From positions 1-27,452 of the IMG/VR virus record IMGVR_UViG_3300046660_000373: DNA of 27,452 bases; one strand, 5' to 3'. Source of the DNA: a virus. The position numbers and the translations under genes are program-made. The stretch's first letter is position 1, and each line of letters begins with the position of its first letter. Shown here one piece after another: positions 7,769 through 14,935 of this stretch. Below the pieces are notes generated by a model. The model worked only from the letters and a program-made list of their open reading frames with translations. It did no database searches and was not told where the DNA came from.

Positions 7769-10059
7769 CCGATGAGACAACCGCAGTGGCCGCTGAACCT
7801 GAGGACAAAGGTAACAGGGAAGCCATCACGCACTGGCTGTCCGAGATCGACGCCGCACGCGATCGCGAGGATGAGTTCCGCAAGGACGGCGCGAAGCTGC
7901 GCGAAATGTACGCGGGCGAGAAGAAGGCGACGACGCCGTTCAACATTGTGTTCAGCAACACCGAGACCATCGCGCCCGCGCTGTACTCCGCGACACCGCG
8001 CCCCGTCGTCAGCCGTCGCTACAAGGACGATGATCAGGTGGGCAAGCTCGCAGCGACCGCTGGGCAGCGCATGCTGGAGTTCCTGCTCGATACGAACCTC
8101 AACGAGTACGAGACGTTCGACGGTGCCGTGAAATCAGCCGTCAACGACTCGCTCCTGCCCGGTCGCGGTGTCACGACTGCGAAGTACGACGCGGAAATCT
8201 ACGACGAGAAGGTGGCGAGCGAGCTTGCGTGCCTGTCGAGTGAGAAGTGGGACCGTGTGTGCTTCGGGTATGCGACGAAGTGGGTCAACGTCCCGTGGGT
8301 CGCCTTCGAGATGTACTACACGAAGGCGTCGGCGAAGAAGGACTTCGGCCCCGCTGTTGCCAATGCCTTGCAGTACAGCGAGGACGAGGACCGCGACGAG
8401 GGTGGGAAGAAAGGCGGCAAGGAGAAGAAGGGGAAAAAGGACAAGGGCAGCGCCAAGCTCGCCTGCGTCTATCAGATTTGGGACAAGCAGGGCGGCAGGA
8501 AGGTCCGCTACGTCTCATCTAGCTACCCGGATGCGTACCTCAAGGTCGACGCTGACCCGTTGGAGCTATCGGGCTTCTACAACTGCCCGCGCCCGTTGGA
8601 ATTCATCGAGAAGTCCGCCGATCTCACGCCCACTGCCCCGTATTCGCTCTACCAGACGCAGGCAGAGGAACTGAACGACCTCACGCGGCGAATCATCAGA
8701 ATCACGAAGGCCATCAAGGCCCGCGGTCTCTACGATTCGACGCTCGGCACGGACTTCGACAACCTGATGAGCGGCGACGACAACGAGTTGCTGCCGACAG
8801 AGAGCGCGGCAACGCTGGCGGGTGGGGACATCAACAAAGCCATCTGGTTCATGCCGCTCGAGCAGCTGATTGTCACGCTCAAAGAGTTGATCGTCGCGCG
8901 CGAGTCCTGCAAACAGACCATCTACGAGATCATGGGCATCGCCGACATTCTGCGCGGCGCGTCCGACGCTGGTGAGACGCTCGGGGCGCAGCAGATCAAG
9001 ACACGTTGGGGCTCACTACGGCTCAAGCCGAAGCAAGGTGAAGTGCAACGCTACGTGCGAGATTTGCTGCGCCTCTTGCTTGAGATCGCCGCCAACAAGT
9101 TCAGCCAGGAAAGCTGGGCCAAGATGACCGGTTTGCCGTACCTGACCGACATGCAGGTGGAGCAGGGCATGGCGGTCGCGCAGGCTGCCGCTTCTCAGGG
9201 TCAGAACGAGCCGCTGCAGCAGCTGCAGGCGGCGCCCAAGTGGGCGGATGTGCTCAAGGTGTTGAAAGACGACCTGACGCGCGCGTTCAAGATCGACATT
9301 GAGACGAACTCCACCATCGAGCCAGAAGCGATGGAGGATCAGCAGTCGATCACGCAACTCATGGATGCGCTCGGCGGCTTCATGAAGGGCGTCGGCCCGC
9401 TGGTCGTACAAGGCGTAATGCCGTTCGAGGCTGCGCAGGCGATGTTGCTCGCGATCACGCGTCGCTTCCGCTTCGGCGACACCATCGAGGACATGATCAA
9501 GCAGATGAAGCCGCCGAAGCCGGTCGATGACGGCGCGAAGGAAGAGGCCGCGGCGAAGGAGCAGGCCGCACAGCAGCAGATGATTCAGGCGCAGCAGGAT
9601 GCGATGAAGAAAGACGCCGAGATCCAGCAGCTGAAGACCGAGGTGAAGCAACTCACGGCCGAGAAGCAGTTAGGAGCGGAGAAGTCCGCCGTCGCGCTGG
9701 AGCGCATCGACCTCGATACCGAGAAGAAGCTGTTCGAGATCGAGAAGCGCGCGGCAGAGAACGAGCACACCAACAAGGTCAAAACTGAAAGCCAAGGGCT
9801 CGATCACAAACGCCAGCTGAACGGGCTCACGGAGAAGGTCGCGAAGCAATCGCAGGGGTCGGCGGAGAAGGCGGGTACGAAGTACGACGCGGCGTTGGCA
9901 ACGGTGGTGCAGAGCATTGAGCAGTTGACGAAGTTGAATGGCCACCAGGCCGAGACGTTCGCTGCCTTGACGAAAGCCATCGGCGCGCCAAGGAAGCGCA
10001 CAGCGGTGTACGGGAAGGATGGAAGGATTGAGTCGTCGACGGAAGAGGTGGTGCAGTGA
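7765..10059 (+). CDS. Portal protein (podovirus/P22-like)
   Basis: A 764-residue dodecameric portal, the DNA gate of the head and seat of the terminase and tail. The conserved N-terminal stretch has FRKDGAKLREMYAG, FNIVFSNTETIAPALYS and ATPRPVVSRRY. The middle carries AEELNDLTRRIIRITKAIKA and EIMGIADILRGASDAGETLGAQQIK, patterns typical of podovirus portals. Residues about 208-232 are an unusual Lys/Gly-rich acidic-basic insert. From about 585 onward it is Gln/Ala/Glu-rich coiled coil, matching the barrel extension of long portals. It overlaps terL by ATGA and the next small gene by GTGA. Confidence 0.93.
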   Translation: MTDETTAVAAEPEDKGNREAITHWLSEIDAARDREDEFRKDGAKLREMYAGEKKATTPFNIVFSNTETIAPALYSATPRPVVSRRYKDDDQVGKLAATAGQRMLEFLLDTNLNEYETFDGAVKSAVNDSLLPGRGVTTAKYDAEIYDEKVASELACLSSEKWDRVCFGYATKWVNVPWVAFEMYYTKASAKKDFGPAVANALQYSEDEDRDEGGKKGGKEKKGKKDKGSAKLACVYQIWDKQGGRKVRYVSSSYPDAYLKVDADPLELSGFYNCPRPLEFIEKSADLTPTAPYSLYQTQAEELNDLTRRIIRITKAIKARGLYDSTLGTDFDNLMSGDDNELLPTESAATLAGGDINKAIWFMPLEQLIVTLKELIVARESCKQTIYEIMGIADILRGASDAGETLGAQQIKTRWGSLRLKPKQGEVQRYVRDLLRLLLEIAANKFSQESWAKMTGLPYLTDMQVEQGMAVAQAAASQGQNEPLQQLQAAPKWADVLKVLKDDLTRAFKIDIETNSTIEPEAMEDQQSITQLMDALGGFMKGVGPLVVQGVMPFEAAQAMLLAITRRFRFGDTIEDMIKQMKPPKPVDDGAKEEAAAKEQAAQQQMIQAQQDAMKKDAEIQQLKTEVKQLTAEKQLGAEKSAVALERIDLDTEKKLFEIEKRAAENEHTNKVKTESQGLDHKRQLNGLTEKVAKQSQGSAEKAGTKYDAALATVVQSIEQLTKLNGHQAETFAALTKAIGAPRKRTAVYGKDGRIESSTEEVVQ

Positions 10060-10235
10060 GTAACTTTAAGAGAATTCAGGAAGCACTCATCGAGTCTATG
10101 AATGCACGCCACATCGAAAGCATAAAGCGGGCCATCGACAACGGCTATTTCAAGCCGATCTCAAAGCCGCTAACGCCGGAAGACGCTCGGCGCTTGGTTG
10201 ATACGGCTTTGGAGGGTCTCCATGCCTCTTTATGA
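10056..10235 (+). CDS. 59-residue conserved-looking small protein
   Basis: A short gene using GTG at 10056, which overlaps the portal stop as GTGA, with the purine-rich GACGGAAGAGG just upstream. It ends at the TGA at 10233-10235, 14 bases into the next gene. The protein begins MSNFKRIQEALIESMNARHI and contains IKRAIDNGYF, then PLTPEDARRLVDTALEGL. It is helical, basic at the start and has no membrane segment. The perfect coupling at both ends and a sensible amino acid composition argue for a real gene. It could be a portal-associated assembly factor; no family is recognised. Confidence 0.7.
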   Translation: MSNFKRIQEALIESMNARHIESIKRAIDNGYFKPISKPLTPEDARRLVDTALEGLHASL

Positions 10236-10668
10236 ATTCGAGTGCCGCCACGGCCACGTGCTGGAGATCCTGCGAGACATTTCGGAGTGCTCTGCCCCCG
10301 CGTCATGCCACTGCGGCGAACTAGCGTTGCGCATTCTTTCGCCCACCATCGGCTACGTGCAGCGCGAATGCCGCTACGACAGCCCGATCGACGGCCGCCC
10401 GATCAGCAGTTACGCCGAGCGCAGGGAAGACCTCGCGCGCAACCACTGCCAGGAGTACGACCCTGAGATGAAGAAGGACGCCGCACGGTACAGGGAGCGC
10501 GAGCAGGCGAAGCTGGAATTAGCGGTGGACGAGTCAGTCGAACGCGCCGTCATGAGCATGGACGGAACGAAGCGCGAGAAGTTAGCGGCGGAATTGCAGG
10601 GCGGCGCTGAGGCGACGCCGGTGAGAGAGAGTGTTCCCAAAGCAACCATTACGAGGATCAGCAAATGA
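10222..10668 (+). CDS. FmdB-like zinc-ribbon phage protein
   Basis: A 148-residue protein. The N-terminus MPLYEFECRHGHVLEIL and the CHCGELALRIL segment resemble the FmdB putative regulatory zinc ribbon, whose usual pattern is YEYxCxxCG then CPxCG. Here the first pair is C-x-H (ECRHGH) rather than C-x2-C, and the second is CHC, so metal binding may be altered. The rest is helical and charged (YAERREDLARNHCQEYDPEM and following), typical of versions found between portal and scaffold genes in podoviruses. ATG 10222 is chosen because GGAGGG at 10211-10216 precedes it; upstream in-frame starts lack this. Its role in virion assembly is unknown. Confidence 0.8.
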   Translation: MPLYEFECRHGHVLEILRDISECSAPASCHCGELALRILSPTIGYVQRECRYDSPIDGRPISSYAERREDLARNHCQEYDPEMKKDAARYREREQAKLELAVDESVERAVMSMDGTKREKLAAELQGGAEATPVRESVPKATITRISK

Positions 10669-11690
10669 ACGGCCCCGAAGACACCAGCGACACTGGTTTG
10701 GAATTGGACAACGACACTGGCGGTGACGCTGGCTCAGGCGGCGAGCTCGGCTTCGACCTCGACAAGAGCGTTGATGCGATCAGCCGCGGGCTGGATCTGG
10801 GCCAAGGTGAGAGGAGGACGCGTGAGGCCACAACGGAGCGCGAGCCGGTAGCCGCGACGACTGACACCGCTGCTGCCGCCGCAGCCCTCCAAGCCCTCGC
10901 CCCGCCCAAGTCATGGGCCGCCGACAAGCACGACCTCTGGAAGCAGCTGCCGCGCCCCGCGCAGGAGTACTACAACACGCGCGAGCAGCAGTTCCTGACC
11001 GGCCTCGAGCAGTACAAGGGCGATGCGGGCTTTGCGAAGCAGATGAAGGAGATCGTCAGCCCCTACCTGCCGATGCTGCGCGCGCAAGGCGTGACCGAGC
11101 ACCAGGCCGTCCAGTACCTGATGAACGCTAACTACCGGCTGACGCAGGGCACGCTGGAAGAGCGACAGGCGGCCTACCGGGATATCGGGAAGGAACTCGG
11201 CATCGTGGCTGGCGGCGAAGCTGGACACAATGGTGAACAACAGGCTGTAGACCCGGTGGTCAAGCAGTTACAGAATCAGCTCGGGCAGATTCAGACTGTC
11301 CTGTCAGCCGAGCAGCGCGCCCGCCACGAGCAGGCCCGCACGAAAGCTGACGCCGATGTTCAAGCGTTCGCCGCCGACAAAACGAACCTGTACTTCGATG
11401 AAGTCTCCAAAGACATGGTGGGCTTCATCAACCAGGGGCTGGACATGAAGGAGGCGTACGACAAAGCCGTCTGGGCCAACCCCGTGACGCGGGCCAAGGA
11501 AATCGCGCGCATCAAGACAGATGACGCCGCGAAAGCTCCTGACCCGCAGAAAGTGGAAGCCGCCCGACGTGCCGCCAGTGTCAACACCCGCGGCACCGAG
11601 TCCCAACGCACTCCGACAGAGGCAAAGGGCAAGTTCCTGAGCGACGAATCGATGAAGGAAGACCTTCGCAAGATCCGCGCTCGTCACTAA
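10665..11690 (+). CDS. Scaffolding protein
   Basis: A 341-residue assembly chaperone that would guide capsid shell formation and then leave the head. The N-terminal 60 residues are highly acidic and Gly/Asp-rich (NGPEDTSDTGLELDNDTGG). A PPKSWAADKHDLWKQLPRPA motif at about 84-103 is characteristic of podovirus scaffolds. It is followed by helical, coiled-coil-prone sequence and a basic C-terminus (KFLSDESMKEDLRKIRARH), where scaffolds usually bind coat protein. It overlaps the previous gene by ATGA and stands directly before the major capsid gene, the classic order. Confidence 0.88.
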   Translation: MNGPEDTSDTGLELDNDTGGDAGSGGELGFDLDKSVDAISRGLDLGQGERRTREATTEREPVAATTDTAAAAAALQALAPPKSWAADKHDLWKQLPRPAQEYYNTREQQFLTGLEQYKGDAGFAKQMKEIVSPYLPMLRAQGVTEHQAVQYLMNANYRLTQGTLEERQAAYRDIGKELGIVAGGEAGHNGEQQAVDPVVKQLQNQLGQIQTVLSAEQRARHEQARTKADADVQAFAADKTNLYFDEVSKDMVGFINQGLDMKEAYDKAVWANPVTRAKEIARIKTDDAAKAPDPQKVEAARRAASVNTRGTESQRTPTEAKGKFLSDESMKEDLRKIRARH

Positions 11691-11734
11691 ACCAGCCCTT
11701 CGTTAGAGCGCCGTCAACGCCGACAGCCAACAAC

Positions 11735-11786
11735 GTGACTCCGAGGGCCATCTGACGCATTTGCGTCTACCTACCCTCGGAGTCAC
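11735..11786 (+). promoter_or_regulatory. 13-bp perfect hairpin covering the capsid ribosome binding site
   Basis: GTGACTCCGAGGG at 11735-11747 is perfectly complementary to CCCTCGGAGTCAC at 11774-11786. A small inner hairpin, GACGC (11754-11758) with GCGTC (11763-11767), sits in the loop. The right arm contains GGAG at 11779-11782, six bases before the capsid ATG at 11789, so the folded RNA would hide the ribosome binding site. No T-run follows. Regulation of capsid translation, RNA processing or mRNA 5'-end protection are possible roles. The rest of 11691-11734 shows nothing clear. Confidence 0.75.
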
Positions 11787-11788
11787 AC

Positions 11789-12751
11789 ATGGCATCGCCA
11801 AACGCTACCTTTACCGAACTCGTCAGCACGACCTTCCGCAAGCACCGCCGGGAGATCAAGGACAACATCAGCAACCGCAACGCGCTGCTGCTGTACATGA
11901 ACAAGCGGGGCAACACGCGCAAGGAAGACGGCGGTCTTTCCATCGCGACGCCGCTCGATTACGCGGCAAACCAGACCTACCAGCGCTACAGCGACTGGGA
12001 CAACCTCAACATCTCGGCTTCCGACACGATCAGCTCGGCGGAGTACCAGTGGCGACAGATCGCGATCAACGTCGTGGCGTCTGGCCGCGAACTGCGCATC
12101 AACAGTGGTGAGAGCAGGATCATCAATCTCGCGAAGGCACGCATCAAGAATGCCCTTCGCACGTTCAACAACAACTTCTCGAGCGATCTCTACTCGCTCG
12201 GCACGCTGACGAACCAGATCAACGGCATCCAGGCGCTGATCTCGGACGCCGGCACCGGCACCGTGGGCGGCATCGACTCCGGCGCGTTCCCCTTCTGGCA
12301 GAACACCGTGATCGACGCGTCGAACCTCTCGGTCACGCCCTCGGCGACCACGATGGAAACCGGCCTGATGCTCCCGGCGTGGCTTGCGACCGATCGTGGC
12401 CCCGATGACCAGGTGGATCTGATCGTCGCCGACAACAACTACTACACGTTCTTCGAGGCGTCGCAGGTGCCGTTCAAGCGCTACAACGACACCACGAAAG
12501 GCACGGGTGGTTTCACGACCCTGAAGTACAAGAACGCGGACGTGATCTACGACGGCAACTCCGGCATCCCGACGAACCGTATGTACGGCATCAACACCGC
12601 CTACTTCGAGTTGGTCGTGCACGAAGACGCCGATCTCGAAGTGATGGACGAAATGCGCCCCGTGAATCAGGACGGCGCGGTCACTCCCATCCTGTGGATG
12701 GGCAACCTCACCTGCTCGAACCGCCACCAGCAGTTCGTGATCCTGCCGTAA
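11789..12751 (+). CDS. Major capsid protein
   Basis: A 320-residue shell protein, presumably of HK97 fold. It starts MASPNATFTELVSTTFRKHR and continues EIKDNISNRNALLLYM, a pattern I know from major capsid proteins of this podovirus-like group. Later parts include ISASDTISSAEYQWRQ, INVVASGRELRINSG, and a VDLIVADNNYYTFFEAS stretch near 210-226, typical of the A-domain. The C-terminus ends in a compact strand, SNRHQQFVILP. No cleavable delta domain is apparent; the scaffold is a separate gene upstream. Placement after the scaffold supports the call. Its ribosome binding site lies inside a 13-bp stem, which may limit or time translation. Confidence 0.92.
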   Translation: MASPNATFTELVSTTFRKHRREIKDNISNRNALLLYMNKRGNTRKEDGGLSIATPLDYAANQTYQRYSDWDNLNISASDTISSAEYQWRQIAINVVASGRELRINSGESRIINLAKARIKNALRTFNNNFSSDLYSLGTLTNQINGIQALISDAGTGTVGGIDSGAFPFWQNTVIDASNLSVTPSATTMETGLMLPAWLATDRGPDDQVDLIVADNNYYTFFEASQVPFKRYNDTTKGTGGFTTLKYKNADVIYDGNSGIPTNRMYGINTAYFELVVHEDADLEVMDEMRPVNQDGAVTPILWMGNLTCSNRHQQFVILP

Positions 12752-12778
12752 GCGCAACCGAGACAAGGAAACACACAC

Positions 12779-13501
12779 ATGTTTGCACCAATGAATTTCG
12801 CGGGCGCTTCGCCCTTCAACGACTGGTTCGCGCCGGACACTACGCAGCGCCACACGCTCGGCCTGGAAGTCGCCGCCTTCGACCCCTGGTGGGGTTACGG
12901 CGAGTTCCTGTACGTCAAGAGCAACGACACGATCCTCAAAGGCTCGGTCGTGTGCGTTGGCACCGCGCCGACGTTCCTCGCGACGCTCACGCCGACCACG
13001 ATCAACCTCGGTCAGCCGGTGGCTGTCGCGATGGCGCCCATGGCCTCCGGCACCTTCGGTTGGGTGCAGGTGGTGGGCAACGCCATCTACAAGATGGGCG
13101 CGACCGCCGCGGCCGATGCTGCTGTCGGCATCTTCACCTCCGCCGGCCAGCTGACCGGCACGATTGTAGCTGGACGAGGAATCATCGGCATCCATCACTA
13201 CAAAGCGCCGGCCGCGACGCTCACGGTGACGGCGAACACCACGATCGGCACGGGCGTGCTCACCACCAACGGCTATGACGGCTTCTTCGTCGGCATGGCG
13301 CTGTCTGGTTCGGGCATTCCGGCCTCGACGGTCGTGGCGAAGCTCGACCCGGACGGCCGCACGATCTACACGGGCTCGGCCATCGGCACGCTGGGGGACA
13401 AGAACTCCACGCTCGCCGGATCGATCACCCTCACCGGCACCTACACCGGCTTCGGCATGGGCCGTCTGAGCCGTCCGCACGGCACGCAGATCACGGCGTA
13501 A
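12779..13501 (+). CDS. Capsid-adjacent structural protein (decoration-type)
   Basis: A 240-residue protein lying 27 bases after the capsid gene, with AAGGA upstream of its ATG. It is beta-rich, with strands such as GEFLYVKSNDTILKGSVVCV, QPVAVAMAPMASGTFGWVQV and GNAIYKMGATAAADAAVGIF. This resembles head decoration proteins with a 'propagated constant and reset' beta-barrel. A second beta part (about 145-230) is Thr/Gly/Ala-rich, like small Ig-type or spike domains. There is no signal peptide or membrane segment. Head decoration is the best inference; I cannot place it in a named family. Confidence 0.72.
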   Translation: MFAPMNFAGASPFNDWFAPDTTQRHTLGLEVAAFDPWWGYGEFLYVKSNDTILKGSVVCVGTAPTFLATLTPTTINLGQPVAVAMAPMASGTFGWVQVVGNAIYKMGATAAADAAVGIFTSAGQLTGTIVAGRGIIGIHHYKAPAATLTVTANTTIGTGVLTTNGYDGFFVGMALSGSGIPASTVVAKLDPDGRTIYTGSAIGTLGDKNSTLAGSITLTGTYTGFGMGRLSRPHGTQITA

Positions 13502-13507
13502 CAAGAG

Positions 13508-13520
13508 CCTAGTAGCTAGG
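13508..13520 (+). promoter_or_regulatory. Short hairpin touching the ribosome binding site of the next gene
   Basis: CCTAG (13508-13512) and CTAGG (13516-13520) form a 5-bp stem with a 3-base loop. The ribosome binding sequence AGGAG (13518-13522) overlaps its right arm, seven bases before ATG 13529. It is a much weaker version of the capsid-gene hairpin and may be chance. Confidence 0.3.
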
Positions 13521-13528
13521 AGCACACA

Positions 13529-14215
13529 ATGATCGGAGCAGAACTCGAACCCAAGGCAGAGCGCCCGGCGTACGTACGATTCGTGCGCCGGGCGGTCGAA
13601 GACCGTCAGGCGTCACAGGCCGAAGGCAAGTACGTTGCCAAGGACGTGGACTACGCCCTCATCACGCCGCCGTACTCGCGCGACGTGGTGGAGGTGAAGG
13701 CTGCCCAGTGGTTCGAGAACCTGGCCAACGACGAGCGAGCCGGTCGCATCCCGAAGGAGTGGGTCGACCGGTATCGCAAGGTGCACGAAGCCTGGAAAAA
13801 CGGACAGGAGTTGCCGCCCTCGGGCACTCCCATCCGTGGCTGGGGCGTCACCTCGCCCGCGCAGCAGGAAATGCTGATCAAGATGAACATCCTCACGGTG
13901 GAGGATCTCGCAGGCGTCAACGACGAGGGCGCCAAGCGCATCGGCATGGGCGCGATGGAGCTCAAGAACCGCGCGAATGCGTGGCTCAAGCAACTCGCAG
14001 ACAAAGGGCCGCTGACGCTGGAAGTGGCGGCCCTGCGTACCGAGAACGAGCAGTTCAAGGCCACGATTGCTGCCCTCACGGAGAAAATCGACCAGCTGTT
14101 GGCGCAGCGACGGGACAAGAGCGACGCGGAGCCGGAAGCGGTGGCGTCAAGCGCTGCCGATCTGATCGATGACGCACCGCCCCCGGTTCGTCCCAAGCTC
14201 TCGCTGAAGAAGTAG
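13529..14215 (+). CDS. Conserved phage protein with HhH-like segment and coiled coil
   Basis: A 228-residue protein with a strong ribosome binding site (TAGGAGCACACAATG). The N-terminal half contains YVRFVRRAVEDRQASQ, then VDYALITPPYSRDVVEVKA and AQWFENLANDERAGRIPKEW, a recognisable conserved phage pattern. A helix-hairpin-helix-like stretch (ILTVEDLAGVNDEGAKRIGM, about residues 120-139) suggests DNA contact. A coiled coil (about 162-195) and a Pro-rich basic tail follow. It lies between capsid and adaptor genes, so it may be a head completion or assembly protein. The function is not established. Confidence 0.78.
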   Translation: MIGAELEPKAERPAYVRFVRRAVEDRQASQAEGKYVAKDVDYALITPPYSRDVVEVKAAQWFENLANDERAGRIPKEWVDRYRKVHEAWKNGQELPPSGTPIRGWGVTSPAQQEMLIKMNILTVEDLAGVNDEGAKRIGMGAMELKNRANAWLKQLADKGPLTLEVAALRTENEQFKATIAALTEKIDQLLAQRRDKSDAEPEAVASSAADLIDDAPPPVRPKLSLKK

Positions 14216-14218
14216 CGC

Positions 14219-14935
14219 GTGAATGCGCTGGAAATCATCCAGCGGACGACCGATGCGCTGAGCATCCCTCAGCCGTCTGCGGTCGTCGGCGTGCAGCAGG
14301 ACCACGAACGGCAGCTGCTCGAGCTACTGAACCAGGAGGGCCGCGCGCTGTCCGCGCGCTTCGACTGGCAGGCGTTGCAGAACGAGGCGACGTTCACGAC
14401 GGTCGCTACGGAATCACAAGGCACGCTCACCTCGATCATCGGCGCGACGCAGTCGTTGCGGAAGATCGTCAACGACACGATCTGGGACCGCACGCAGAGC
14501 CTTCCGATTTGCGGCCCTGTCTCCCGTCGCGACTGGCAGGCGCGCCTTGCTACGCCCTCCGCAAGCCCGTACAGCGAGTACCGCATTCGGGGTGGCCAAC
14601 TACTGCTGTATCCCGCGCCGACCGCTGGCCACAGCTGCTACTTCGAGTACGTGAGCGCGAGCTGGTGCACGGATGCGACCGGCGCCACGTACCGCAGGAA
14701 CATCGCCAACGACACCGACGAGGTGTTGCTCAACGATGAACTGATGTGCGCCGGACTGGAATGGCGCTGGTTGAGGAAGAAGGGCCTCTCGTACGCGGAG
14801 GAATTCGCGAACTACGAGGCGCTGTACGCGCAGCTGACTGGCAACGACGGCACGAAACCACGGCTTTCGATGGACGGTGAGACGCGCAGGCGTGCCGCGG
14901 GCATCGTGGTGCCGATCGGGAATTGGCCGCTATGA
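14219..14935 (+). CDS. Head-tail adaptor (gp4/gp6-type connector)
   Basis: A 238-residue protein starting at GTG 14219, three bases after the previous stop, with GAAGAAG upstream. The start MNALEIIQRTTDALSIPQPS and the continuation LLELLNQEGRALSARFDWQA are typical of podovirus adaptor proteins that extend the portal and seal packaged DNA. Central strands include YRIRGGQLLLYPAPTAGHSC and YFEYVSASWC. The C-terminal helices include DELMCAGLEWRWLRKKGLSY and EEFANYEALYAQLTG. It overlaps the nozzle gene by ATGA. The family resemblance is by pattern and gene order; the exact P22 or T7 equivalent is not asserted. Confidence 0.82.
   Translation: MNALEIIQRTTDALSIPQPSAVVGVQQDHERQLLELLNQEGRALSARFDWQALQNEATFTTVATESQGTLTSIIGATQSLRKIVNDTIWDRTQSLPICGPVSRRDWQARLATPSASPYSEYRIRGGQLLLYPAPTAGHSCYFEYVSASWCTDATGATYRRNIANDTDEVLLNDELMCAGLEWRWLRKKGLSYAEEFANYEALYAQLTGNDGTKPRLSMDGETRRRAAGIVVPIGNWPL

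Noticed and set aside
10253-10260. CCACGTGC in the zinc-ribbon gene
   Set aside because: Shares only CACGTG with parS.
11783-13525. A 580-residue open frame on the minus strand across the capsid gene
   Set aside because: It is antisense to capsid and decoration-type genes with clear start signals, and its protein is Arg/His/Val-rich as expected for a shadow frame in GC-rich DNA.
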